Below, one piece after another: positions 1 through 10,202 of a stretch of 36,459 bases of DNA. The position numbers and the translations under genes are program-made. This DNA is from JBHENC01 sp051000345 (GTDB lineage: Bacteria; Acidobacteriota; Blastocatellia; Pyrinomonadales; Pyrinomonadaceae). The notes under the pieces were generated by a model, which saw nothing but the letters and a program-made list of their open reading frames with translations, was not told the origin of the DNA and ran no database searches. Position 1 is the first letter of the stretch, and each line of letters begins with the position of its first letter. The stretch covers positions 1 through 36,459 of the forward strand of contig JBPCOJ010000040.1 in the NCBI GenBank assembly GCA_051000345.1, given 5' to 3'.

Positions 1-242
1 GCGCGCTGCACAAGCGTGCGCCATTGTTTGCTGTGACCATTAGCGAGCGCCTGCGTTTCCATTTCAGTCAACTGCGGAAAATAAGCTGTCAAGCGCGCGT
101 AAAGATAACGCACGTCTTCAGCGCCGCCTGTGGCAACGAGTTCATGCAGGATCGGCGATTCAACGCGCGCGATGCTCGGATAGGCCATAACTTCAAAAAA
201 TTTCTGCGCGCAAAAAACCGGCGCAGCCAGCGATGACAACAT
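1..242 (-). CDS. Partial CDS, possible Mrr-N-like winged-helix protein
   Basis: An open frame enters the window from the left edge on the minus strand. Its N-terminus (from the ATG at 242) reads MLSSLAAPVFCAQKFFEVMA and continues with a YPSIARVESPILHEL segment, then GG, YARLTAYFPQLTEME. That pattern (a leading P-x-L-L/H-E-L helix, a GG turn, then a helix ending in a 'LTE' motif) resembles the small winged-helix domain found at the N-terminus of Mrr-type restriction proteins and related families. This is a pattern-level resemblance only. A second in-frame ATG at 188 (MAYPSIARVESP) fits that domain better as the start; neither has a strong ribosome-binding site, although GGAAG lies just before the ATG at 242. 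The C-terminal part, which would decide the function, is outside the window. Confidence 0.45.
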   Translation of the reverse strand, partial: MLSSLAAPVFCAQKFFEVMAYPSIARVESPILHELVATGGAEDVRYLYARLTAYFPQLTEMETQALANGHSKQWRTLVQR

Positions 243-529
243 TTCACTTCCATGCAAAATTACAGGAGAAGGGCTTTGACTATCAAGCGCACAAGGCGAG
301 TTGAAGGATACTAAGGACAATGCCCATTCGATTGCTATACATGGAACTCGGCTTTGCCGCTTTATATCATTGCTTTGTTTTCAAACAGCCGCGCCGGAGT
401 TATCGTGAAGCGATTTAGTACGAATCATAAATTTTAAGATCACGGTTTCGCGTTGAGTCATCGCACATGAAATGCGAGTTCGGCAGCAAAGCGAAGATTA
501 CCGTTAAAATTTCCGGCAATGCCGCGCAC
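243..529. other. Non-coding gap upstream of the sigma-54 promoter
   Basis: Between the left-edge gene and the sigma-54 promoter I see no convincing gene. The antisense frame across 415-690 has no ribosome-binding site and no recognisable sequence. The stretch is a reasonable place for enhancer-binding-protein sites acting on the promoter at 530-545, but I could not identify a repeated or palindromic operator in it. Confidence 0.4.
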
Positions 530-545
530 TGGCACAAGCGTTGCT
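530..545 (+). promoter_or_regulatory. Sigma-54 (-24/-12) promoter
   Basis: The sequence TGGCAC-AAGCG-TTGCT matches the sigma-54 consensus TGGCAC-N5-TTGCW at every fixed position, with GG at 531-532 and GC at 543-544. Predicted transcription start is near 555-557, giving a leader of about 65 nt before the ATG at 620. It faces the small membrane protein gene and nothing else, so that gene is its evident target. An activating enhancer-binding protein is expected but is not encoded in this window. Confidence 0.8.
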
Positions 546-619
546 GACGGGAAGGGTCAAGCGAGTTGGAAAGCGACATTAACATCAAAACGGCGACGCT
601 CAAAAAGGAGAAGTGGAAT

Positions 620-766
620 ATGTTGTGGACAATCTTAGTAGTGCTTGTGGTTTTGTGGCTGCTCGGTTTCGGATTATCCATTGGCGGCAATTTGATTCAT
701 CTGCTGCTGTTGGTGGCTTTGGTCGTTCTTGTAATCAATTTGATTACAGGCCGCCGCGCAGTCTAG
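620..766 (+). CDS. lmo0937-family small membrane protein
   Basis: A 48-residue protein made almost entirely of two hydrophobic segments (about residues 2-18 and 22-42) separated by a short GLSIGG turn and ending in the basic tail TGRRAV. Size, the MLWTI start, the WLLG motif and the terminal GRR match the lmo0937/DUF5670-type small membrane proteins that are widespread in soil bacteria and have no established function. The start is set by AAGGAG at 605-610, nine nucleotides before the ATG. An upstream in-frame ATG at 566 would lie only about ten nucleotides after the predicted sigma-54 transcription start and lacks a ribosome-binding site. The gene is monocistronic: a sigma-54 promoter sits in front and a strong terminator behind. 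I infer a stress- or envelope-linked role from that promoter; the sequence does not prove it. Confidence 0.85.
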   Translation: MLWTILVVLVVLWLLGFGLSIGGNLIHLLLLVALVVLVINLITGRRAV

Positions 767-782
767 TAGTCGATAACAATCA

Positions 783-828
783 GAAAAGGGATGCGAGTGT
801 ATGAAACGCTCGCATCCCTTTTCTTTTT
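783..828 (+). terminator. Strong Rho-independent terminator
   Basis: A perfect 15-bp stem (GAAAAGGGATGCGAG at 783-797 with its complement at 809-823) with an 11-nt loop is followed by TTTTT. It ends the small membrane protein transcript. The convergent M14 gene stops at 828, so the same hairpin probably also ends that transcript; its T-run on the minus strand is weaker. Confidence 0.9.
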
Positions 829-2660
829 CATTTGCTGAAGTCGATTGTTCGCGCATTCAGTGTCGATAAGAGACGTGCTACTGGATACAGATTCAATTCA
901 CTGTCGTGATACGGCGAACGGTCATAGAAAAATTGCAGGCGCTCGCGCGCGCTTGCGGCAAACTTCGGATCGCTTGCTACGCGCCTTTCAAATTCCCTGC
1001 GCAAATTCTCATCCTTCGACATCATCTCGCGCGCGAGTTTTTCCAGCACATAACTTTCGCCGAATTCCTTCTGCTCGAAGACGGCGTTGAAGAAGCCCCA
1101 CGCGGCGAGCGAATCCGGCGCTGACGGCTCAAGCAAGTTCAAAGCGACGCGCGCCGAAGGTTGCGCCAGCGGCACGACGACGGAACCGGCGGGAAACACA
1201 CGGCGCTCCCGCACAACGATTGTTTTGTAGTTCGGCATCACGCGCCCTTCAAATGACGCAGCGGCGAAACGCACATCTTTGAAACGATAATCTTCAACGT
1301 CGAGCGTTGTCTCTACAATGAGCCGCTGCATCTGCAATCCATGCGCGGCGAGCACCTCTATCACGTTCGTCCACTGCGGCGGCACGACGTAATAAAGCGG
1401 CGCGGCAACGGATACGCTCACGCGTGTTTCGTCATAAAAAGGAATCGTTAAATCGAGCGGCTTCGTGCCGAAGATGACTCGCTCCGCGCCCGACACATCG
1501 CTCGACTCTCTACGATACTCGACGCCCTTAAATTGAAACGGCGTCGCTTTGTTCGTCAGTTCAAGTTGCAACGGCATAGCCTTAGCCGGTTCATATTTGC
1601 GCCCGGCTGCAATCGTCTGCTCATCTGCCTGCCGCACAGCAGTCAGCAAGCTCTGCGGATCGCGGTTTATTTCTTCGAGCGTGGCGCGCAGCAGATCATA
1701 ATTTCCGCGCACGCGCGTGCGGTAATCCTTCAGCATGTGCGTTTCAATCAGCAAGCCGGGACGATTGCGCAGCGGCGTATACGCTGTCGAATATCGCGGC
1801 GTCGGCAGAAAGCCGTCGATACCCTTCATCAAATCACGGTTATCACGAAACTCTAAATAGGGCGCGAGCAGATTGCCTGCGGCTTCCGTCGCCGGAACAA
1901 TTCTTTTGTCGAATGCCGCCTGTTCCCATGCGAGCACAGCGGCAGGCACATTCTCGTGATGCTCATATTGATAAGTCACGTTGTAGCGAAAATCAGCGCC
2001 GTCCGTGACATGGCAATCAATAAACAAATCAGGGTTCCACTCATTCCATAGCTTCAGCCATGCGCGCGTTTCCGGCGCGTCCGCCTTCATATAATCGCGG
2101 TTCAAATTCAAATTCGTCGCTGTCGCGCGCCAGCCCATTTCCGCCGGGCCGTTTTGGTTGATGCGATTAAACGCGCTGAATCTTTCATGACCGTCCGTGT
2201 TGTAAATCGGAATAAAGAGCACGACGACGTGATCCAGCAGCGAGAGGCGCGTTTTCGTAATCGCAATGTCGCGCAGCAAAGCAAGGCCAGCGTCCTTCCC
2301 GTCTGATTCTCCCGCATGTATGCAAGCTTGAACGAGCACGACGGCCTTTCCCGCTCGCCGCGCTGCTTGCGGAGTAAAGGTTTCGTTTGTCGCCGCGATG
2401 ATAAGCGGAAGGTCGCGTCTCTGCCCGCTCTTGCCGAAGCTTTGCACTCGTATCAGCGGCGAAGCGGCGGCAAGTTTTCGCGCGTAAGCGAGCGTCTCTT
2501 CGTAACGCGGCGTTTCACGATACTGCGTGCGTTCGGCGTGCGTTTCCCATGCTTTGGGAACATTCATTGAAGTGCTTTGTGCCATAATTTTTTGACATGG
2601 CGAGAGGGCAAACAGTATTAACAAAAAGCGCGCCGACTGCTGCGCGATTGAAAATTTCAT
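828..2660 (-). CDS. Secreted M14 family zinc carboxypeptidase-like protein
   Basis: A 610-residue protein with an N-terminal signal peptide (basic start, hydrophobic stretch about residues 10-20, probable cleavage after the AQS around 27-29). The M14 metallopeptidase fold is supported by the zinc motif HAGES (H115, E118), the third ligand in DCH (H217), the substrate-carboxylate pair Asn-Arg in NLNRDY (about 187-188) and the catalytic Glu in IETH (E306). It should hydrolyse C-terminal residues or small peptide conjugates outside the cytoplasm. The region after residue 330 is a long all-beta/helical extension without a domain I can name; such extensions are common in large bacterial M14 proteins. 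GGAG sits eight nucleotides before the ATG. It is divergent from the M1 peptidase gene, suggesting shared extracellular protein use. Exact substrate unknown. Confidence 0.88.
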   Translation of the reverse strand: MKFSIAQQSARFLLILFALSPCQKIMAQSTSMNVPKAWETHAERTQYRETPRYEETLAYARKLAAASPLIRVQSFGKSGQRRDLPLIIAATNETFTPQAARRAGKAVVLVQACIHAGESDGKDAGLALLRDIAITKTRLSLLDHVVVLFIPIYNTDGHERFSAFNRINQNGPAEMGWRATATNLNLNRDYMKADAPETRAWLKLWNEWNPDLFIDCHVTDGADFRYNVTYQYEHHENVPAAVLAWEQAAFDKRIVPATEAAGNLLAPYLEFRDNRDLMKGIDGFLPTPRYSTAYTPLRNRPGLLIETHMLKDYRTRVRGNYDLLRATLEEINRDPQSLLTAVRQADEQTIAAGRKYEPAKAMPLQLELTNKATPFQFKGVEYRRESSDVSGAERVIFGTKPLDLTIPFYDETRVSVSVAAPLYYVVPPQWTNVIEVLAAHGLQMQRLIVETTLDVEDYRFKDVRFAAASFEGRVMPNYKTIVVRERRVFPAGSVVVPLAQPSARVALNLLEPSAPDSLAAWGFFNAVFEQKEFGESYVLEKLAREMMSKDENLRREFERRVASDPKFAASARERLQFFYDRSPYHDSELNLYPVARLLSTLNARTIDFSK

Positions 2661-2693
2661 ACAGCTTCTCCGTGTGCGATAATCACATACGAC

Positions 2694-2722
2694 AATCTAA
2701 GCGTGACAGCGCTTTGCGTCAA
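2694..2722 (-). promoter_or_regulatory. Sigma-70-type promoter for the M14 gene
   Basis: On the minus strand TTGACG (2717-2722) and TAGATT (2694-2699) are separated by 17 nt, a 5/6 and 4/6 match to the housekeeping consensus at ideal spacing, about 34 nt upstream of the ATG. No equally clear promoter was seen for the divergent M1 gene. Confidence 0.55.
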
Positions 2723-2796
2723 ACTTGCGTCTGATGCACAATCCAATCATCATCTAAAATTCAGCACTCGAACAACGCTTTACAAAAGGGACATTC

Positions 2797-5418
<2,622 letters not shown>

Positions 5419-5458
5419 AACAAGCTCAAGCGGCGCTTCTATTTTTCATTCAATGCGC

Positions 5459-6250
5459 TTACCCGCCGTGGCGAAATTCCGGGTAAAGCGTCATGCCGCC
5501 GTCGATAAAAAGCGTTGCGCCCGTCACATAATTCGCTTCGTCTGAGCACAGATAAACCACAGCGGCGGCGATGTCTTCCGGTTTCCCGGCGCGCTCATTC
5601 GGAATCTTTCGCAGCAGATCGCGCAGGCCGTCTGGATTGCCCCAGACGTTTTGATTGATCGGCGTCGCAATCGCTCCCGGCGCAATCGTGTTGGCGCGCA
5701 CGTTCTCTGTGGCGAGTTCGAGCGCAATGGTTTTCGTCAGCATGTCGAGCGCAGATTTCGCGGCGCAGTAATGCGAGTAACCGCCCCAAGGAATTTTCTG
5801 GTGAACCGAAGAGATATTGATAATCGAGCCGCCGTTTGTTCCCTGCCCGACCATCAATCTAGCGGCTCTTTGCGCGCACAGAAACGCGCCCGTCAAATCA
5901 ATATCTATCACCTTCTGCCACGCGTCGAGCGGCATTTCCAGAAACGTGTGATACGTTTCCATGCCCGCGTTATTGACTAAAATATCCAGGCCGCCGAACT
6001 CTTTTTGGATGCGCGCGAACATCGCATCGACCTGCGTTTCGTTTGAAATGTCCGCCAGCACCGCGATGCCATTTGCCCCCGCATCCGTAATGCCTTTTAC
6101 AACTTCGTCGGCGGCCTCCGGGTGCGTGATGTAATTGACGGCGACGCTTGCGCCCTCCTGCGCCAGACGCAAAGCAATAGCGCGCCCGATGCCGCTGTTC
6201 GCGCCTGTCACCAACGCGCGCTTGTTTTGCAAACGACCCGAATTATTCAT
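5459..6250 (-). CDS. SDR family oxidoreductase, glucose 1-dehydrogenase-like
   Basis: A 263-residue classical short-chain dehydrogenase. Visible motifs: cofactor-binding TGANSGIG (15-22), the NNAG motif (93-96), catalytic Ser in NISS (147-148), and YCAAK (Y161, K165), plus a PGAI motif after the active site and the C-terminal FIDGGM typical of the family. Overall wording (ITHPEAADEV near residue 45, the MTLYPEF tail) is close to bacterial glucose 1-dehydrogenases, which oxidise beta-D-glucose to gluconolactone with NAD(P)+. It follows a GH15 glucoamylase on the same strand, about 280 nt away, which fits a glucose substrate, but other sugars or 3-oxoacyl substrates cannot be excluded from sequence. 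It is not the missing fabG of the distant fab cluster by position. Cytoplasmic, no signal peptide. Confidence 0.82.
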   Translation of the reverse strand: MNNSGRLQNKRALVTGANSGIGRAIALRLAQEGASVAVNYITHPEAADEVVKGITDAGANGIAVLADISNETQVDAMFARIQKEFGGLDILVNNAGMETYHTFLEMPLDAWQKVIDIDLTGAFLCAQRAARLMVGQGTNGGSIINISSVHQKIPWGGYSHYCAAKSALDMLTKTIALELATENVRANTIAPGAIATPINQNVWGNPDGLRDLLRKIPNERAGKPEDIAAAVVYLCSDEANYVTGATLFIDGGMTLYPEFRHGG

Positions 6251-6287
6251 GCCTGATTCATCCCTATTCTCTGCTCAAACTTAGGCA

Positions 6288-6460
6288 TTGTTTGAAAAGT
6301 CCCGTAGGGACGAAATGTTTATAGTTTGAGATGCGCTATTGTGTTTCTAGCTCCGTAGGAGCGGCATACTAAGTACATGCCGCTCCTACGGAGCTATCTT
6401 TGACTGTATGTTTCAGTGCTATAAACATTTCGCTCCTAACGGAGCTATCTGTTCAAACAA
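6288..6460. repeat. Nested inverted-repeat element between GH15 and SDR genes
   Basis: Outer arms starting TTGTTTGAA and ending in CGAAATGTTTATAG (6288-6324) match the reverse complement of 6419-6460 apart from an indel and a few changes. Inside is a perfect 20-bp inverted repeat (6348-6367 with 6377-6396) containing TAGCTCCGTAGGAGCGGCAT. Both outer arms also carry small internal palindromes (GTCCCGTAGGGAC; GCTCCTAACGGAGC). The structure is that of a dispersed REP/MITE-like element. It fills most of the 278-nt gap between two co-directional genes, so it may cut or attenuate read-through from the glucoamylase gene. Confidence 0.8.
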
Positions 6461-6528
6461 CTTCTCGGAGATTCAGTATCAAACATTGAATGTCTGGAAT
6501 TTGCGCCACTCCATTCTGAAGCACGCCA

Positions 6529-8913
6529 TTACATAATCGCAATCGAGAAGTCGCGGCCTTCCCAGCGCGCTGCCTCCGTCCAGTAAAAAGTAAACTTCAA
6601 CGTTTCGCCCGCCTTCAATTCACCCGGCGCAAATTCGTGCGAGTAGAGTCCCAAGCCATCGGCGATCAAATCGATGTCATGCACGTTTTTCCATTCATCG
6701 ACTGTCCATCGTAAATGCGCCGGAGCAATCAATTCGATGCGTAAAGTCTTCGACGAACGGCCTGTGCGCAGCTTATGATTAAAAAGCCAGACCTGTAAAT
6801 CGCTTTTTACCTGTTGCTCGATGTATCGCGCGCGAACGGGTTCGATCATGTCGAATATTTTCCTGTCGCGTTTCGATCTGAGCAGCTTAATGTACTCTGC
6901 GTGCGCCCACACAAGCGGCATCGCAGAGCCTGTCGGACGCCCGTTGTACATAGACTTTTCAGGAATGTCCCGAGTGTCCCAGACCTGCTCCGGTATCATC
7001 GCGCCAGCGTTGGCGAAGCATTCCATCGCCCTTACATAAACGGCGACATTTTGTTTGGCCGCGAGTTCGTAATGCGCCCGTTCGCCGGTCAGCAAAGGCC
7101 ATGCGCGCCCGACACCCGTGCCGTCAAACGGCTCGCCGTCCGCCTTTTGCCCGTAGCCGTCGTGATTGTAGCGATGCCAGCACGGGCCGCACGGCGTCTC
7201 CGTCTTTAACACTGCATCATAGACTTTGAGCGATTCGAGTATGTGATGATCGTGGGCGGCGCGTATGCCGTAGCGCGTGAGTTCGAGAAAGCCGCCGTCT
7301 ACAATATCGTAAACGGGGAAGCCCGTTTCTCCTGCGGGACGATTGCGAATCTGCACGATGCCCGTGTTCGGATCGCGTTCCGTCTCTAGGTCGTCCGGGT
7401 CAATCGACTCGATGCGAACGTAGCTTTCAGCGTGTCCTTCGAGCAAGCTGCTGTTTGTCGCATACGTCCATTCTTCTATGTTCGATGCCCAGTAGTCGCT
7501 TGCCCGCAAACACAGCTCGGCAATTTGATGTTCGCCGCGTTTCCTTGCCATTTCAGCGGCACAGACGAGCGCTCCGATTTCTGCGGCGAGCGTCGAAGGA
7601 GAGAGACCCGCGTCTTCTTCCCAACGCTCCTGCGGCGAAGTGGGGCCGCGCCGCAAAATGTACGACGCTCCGGCCTTGACCATCGGGTACGGATCGAAAT
7701 CACCGAGCAGATTTTCCTGCTCCAAGCGCCACGCGAGCATAATCGGAAAAGCGGATTCGTCTAATTGAATGCCAGTCCAATACGGTTCCCCGTCCACCCA
7801 ACAATTCTGCGGCATTCCGCCGCCCGGCAATTGAATCGAAGCCAGATAACGCAACACGCTTATCGGTAATTCGCCATCGCCTGCGGCAAGCGCGGCCATT
7901 GCCGAATGGCACAAATCACGCGGCCATACCAGATGATAGCCGCCCATGTTTTGATCGCCCGCAATCTCGCCCCAAGGGATCGAGAGCGACGCGCAGATTG
8001 CTCCCTTGTGTTGCCTGTCTTCATGCGCGCGCAGAATCATCGCGCTCGTGTAATAAGTTCTGCCGCCATCGCTGCTTTCCGCGCTCAAATCCGTTAAGCC
8101 GCCGCAGTATGCGCGCCACGCCGAGACATATTCATCGCGCGCCTTTTGCCAGCCGCGTTCAAGGGAATCGATTGCCGCGCGCGACGCTTCTTCAGGGTTA
8201 GCGCCGAAGCCAATCGCAAGCGTCCATTCCCTTTGCTGCGCGGTGTCGAGTTCACCCGTCAAGGCAATATTGCCGTTTGTCGCCGTCGCAAACTCCCAAT
8301 CCATTTTTAGATTGTCGTGAAGGTCAGCCCACCCGTCGCTTGCGCCTGCAAAGCCGCACGAAGTTTTGCGAAACGGAACGGAAGCGACGACGGCGAGTGC
8401 CGTGCCGGAGCGTTCCGCCGTCAAACAAACGCGCCCGTCGATTTCAAGCACGCGCCCGTTGTTATTCATGCCTTGATTGCCGACGTGCGGAGCGACGAGC
8501 GCGTAAATTTTGTAGTGCTCTGCTTCGGGAAACAACGGTTCGTAGCGCGTGTGTACGAGCACGACGGGCGCGCGCGAATCCGTGATCGTTTCTTTGACGA
8601 TGCGATAGCGCCCGCCGCGATCAGAATTCGTCTGGCGAAAAGCCAGAGAGCGCGCATCTGCATATTCCAAATGGTGTTCAAGGTCGCGTTTTTCTTCGTG
8701 GAAAAAGCTGCGCCCGTCCGTGATGAGATATTGCGCGTCGCGCGTGTTGGCGCAGTCTACGCGCGGGAAATAAATTTCATTAAGAATGCCGTAGGCGAGT
8801 GTAAACCAAACGGGCGAGGCGTCGGCGAGTGCCGTGCCGACGCCTTCCTTAGAGCTGGATGTCCAACGCGGCTCAATTCCCGGATGCCCGAATGCTTCAC
8901 CTTTATTGTCCAC
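6529..8913 (-). CDS. GH15 glucoamylase (glucan 1,4-alpha-glucosidase)
   Basis: A 794-residue glycoside hydrolase. The N-terminal beta-sandwich (about 1-270, opening with GHPGIEPRWTSSSKEGVGTA) is the bacterial/archaeal glucoamylase type. The (alpha/alpha)6 catalytic barrel carries GGYHLVWPRDL (about 322-332), RWEEDAGLSPSTLAAEIG (about 430, with the probable general-acid Glu) and PEQVWD (about 643, with the probable catalytic base). A C-terminal beta domain follows. It should release beta-D-glucose from non-reducing ends of alpha-glucans or related oligosaccharides. No signal peptide is visible, so it probably acts on intracellular or imported glucan. The start used is GTG at 8913; no better in-frame start is seen and the ribosome-binding site is weak. 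The neighbouring SDR may oxidise its product. Confidence 0.92.
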   Translation of the reverse strand: MDNKGEAFGHPGIEPRWTSSSKEGVGTALADASPVWFTLAYGILNEIYFPRVDCANTRDAQYLITDGRSFFHEEKRDLEHHLEYADARSLAFRQTNSDRGGRYRIVKETITDSRAPVVLVHTRYEPLFPEAEHYKIYALVAPHVGNQGMNNNGRVLEIDGRVCLTAERSGTALAVVASVPFRKTSCGFAGASDGWADLHDNLKMDWEFATATNGNIALTGELDTAQQREWTLAIGFGANPEEASRAAIDSLERGWQKARDEYVSAWRAYCGGLTDLSAESSDGGRTYYTSAMILRAHEDRQHKGAICASLSIPWGEIAGDQNMGGYHLVWPRDLCHSAMAALAAGDGELPISVLRYLASIQLPGGGMPQNCWVDGEPYWTGIQLDESAFPIMLAWRLEQENLLGDFDPYPMVKAGASYILRRGPTSPQERWEEDAGLSPSTLAAEIGALVCAAEMARKRGEHQIAELCLRASDYWASNIEEWTYATNSSLLEGHAESYVRIESIDPDDLETERDPNTGIVQIRNRPAGETGFPVYDIVDGGFLELTRYGIRAAHDHHILESLKVYDAVLKTETPCGPCWHRYNHDGYGQKADGEPFDGTGVGRAWPLLTGERAHYELAAKQNVAVYVRAMECFANAGAMIPEQVWDTRDIPEKSMYNGRPTGSAMPLVWAHAEYIKLLRSKRDRKIFDMIEPVRARYIEQQVKSDLQVWLFNHKLRTGRSSKTLRIELIAPAHLRWTVDEWKNVHDIDLIADGLGLYSHEFAPGELKAGETLKFTFYWTEAARWEGRDFSIAIM

Positions 8914-9002
8914 TCTTTTCGTTTACCTTTGCGCTAAGGGATAAGTAAAACTTTGAAACACAGTACGGTTGCTTGCAAGCCATGCTTACCGTCAAATATA
9001 CA

Positions 9003-10061
9003 TTAAGGCTCGATGGAGAAGCGCAGTACATCGGCGAGTTGCTGGCGCTCGATTTTGCCGTCCCGATTGACGATCACGAGTTGATTATTATCAATCGTGA
9101 CGCGGCGCACGGACGACATGGAGCGTTCCGTTTTCGCTCCACTGCGAAATTCTATAACGAGGCGCGGAGAAGCTGCGACGGTAGCGCTCGCAGGGCGTTC
9201 GGTTGTCGGTTGAGGCACGGATTTCGCAACGCTTGCCGTTGCCGCAGTCGCTGAAGAAGCGGGAGCAGGTTTATTTGCCGAACGCGCGCGCGGCGTGCGA
9301 TTGCGCGCGGGCTGCGCGGACGCTGTGTTTGCAGGCGGCGGAGTGCGCGTTGATTTTCGCGGCACGCGCGGAGTGCGCCGCGCAGTCGTGACAGGCTCCG
9401 GCGTCGTGGTTGTTGCGGTTGTTTCGGCAACTGTGGGAGACGGCGATGGCTGTGGCTGCGCGGATTTGGATTCCTCTGCTTCCTTCACTTCCTCCGGCAA
9501 CCGCGCGCCTGTTGCGGAGACGCGTTTTGTGCCGCTGCTGCGTGTTGATGAAACTTCCGGCGCGCGCGGCGTCGCAGGCGTCGTGCCTGAAGCGAGCGCG
9601 GAGTCCGGCAAGGCTTCAAAGCTTCCTTCAAAACGAAGGCGATATACTCCGTCGTTATCATTTGCGCTGCGTGCTTCGACACGCAAAACGATTTGCTGGC
9701 GCTGCTTTAGAAAAATGCTTTTGGTGGCCTTCGTCTCCGATTCAGCCGCGTACATGCTCACTTTGGCAAGCGGGCGCAGAGTCCCTGCTGTAAAGAGATC
9801 AACGTCTCCGTTCAAATTGCTACTTTCGACTGTGACGAGCAGATCGCCGGGCGCGGCGCTGAAAATATAAAAATAACGCGTCAGGCGCGCGTCGCCGATG
9901 TCTCTGGCCGCGATGCGCCCGCTCACTTCGCTTGCGCTGACCGGCGTCGGAGAATCCGCGTCGATTGATTGCGCGAAGGCAGTTGCGGCAAAACAAGCGG
10001 CAAGCAAAACGACGGCGAAAAGTTTTGATGAAAGCTCGATTGAATTGATAGGCTCACGCAT
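9003..10061 (-). CDS. Secreted PPC-like domain protein with a Pro/Thr/Ala linker
   Basis: A 352-residue protein. A signal peptide (about 1-30, ending AFAQS) precedes a beta-rich domain (about 35-135) with the pattern SGRIAARDIGDARLTRYFYI, NLNGDVDLFTAG and VYRLRFEG, which resembles bacterial pre-peptidase C-terminal (PPC) jelly-roll domains. Residues about 140-295 form a low-complexity linker rich in Ala, Pro, Thr, Ser and Arg, probably disordered. The C-terminus (about 300-352) is a compact segment with RLVIEFRSGAKTERSM and DNNQLVIVNRDGKIERQ, possibly a small beta unit sensing or binding a surface component. No catalytic residues are recognised. It lies between the EamA transporter and the glucoamylase on the same strand; no functional tie is apparent. 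Extracytoplasmic location is well supported, function unknown. Confidence 0.7.
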   Translation of the reverse strand: MREPINSIELSSKLFAVVLLAACFAATAFAQSIDADSPTPVSASEVSGRIAARDIGDARLTRYFYIFSAAPGDLLVTVESSNLNGDVDLFTAGTLRPLAKVSMYAAESETKATKSIFLKQRQQIVLRVEARSANDNDGVYRLRFEGSFEALPDSALASGTTPATPRAPEVSSTRSSGTKRVSATGARLPEEVKEAEESKSAQPQPSPSPTVAETTATTTTPEPVTTARRTPRVPRKSTRTPPPANTASAQPARNRTPRARSANKPAPASSATAATASVAKSVPQPTTERPASATVAASPRLVIEFRSGAKTERSMSSVRRVTIDNNQLVIVNRDGKIERQQLADVLRFSIEP

Positions 10062-10202
10062 GACGCACTTTTATTTTGCTCCGAAAAGAAAATTAGTTTA
10101 GCAGCAGCAGCTTTCACGCCACAACTTAAAATCATCCGCCTGCGACAATCGAAATCTGCCCAGCGATTAAACATCGCACGCCGCGAACAATTGATTTTCC
10201 GT

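Noticed and set aside
566..619. Longer start (ATG at 566) for the small membrane protein
   Set aside because: It would begin only about ten nucleotides after the predicted sigma-54 transcription start and has no ribosome-binding site, while AAGGAG fits the ATG at 620.
5419..5458. Terminator between the convergent M1 and SDR genes
   Set aside because: The only candidate stem (AAGC/GCTT near 5430) is four pairs long; the following T-run alone is not enough to call it.
8317..8937. A 206-codon open frame on the plus strand
   Set aside because: Antisense to the N-terminal part of the GH15 gene with basic low-quality composition and no start signal.
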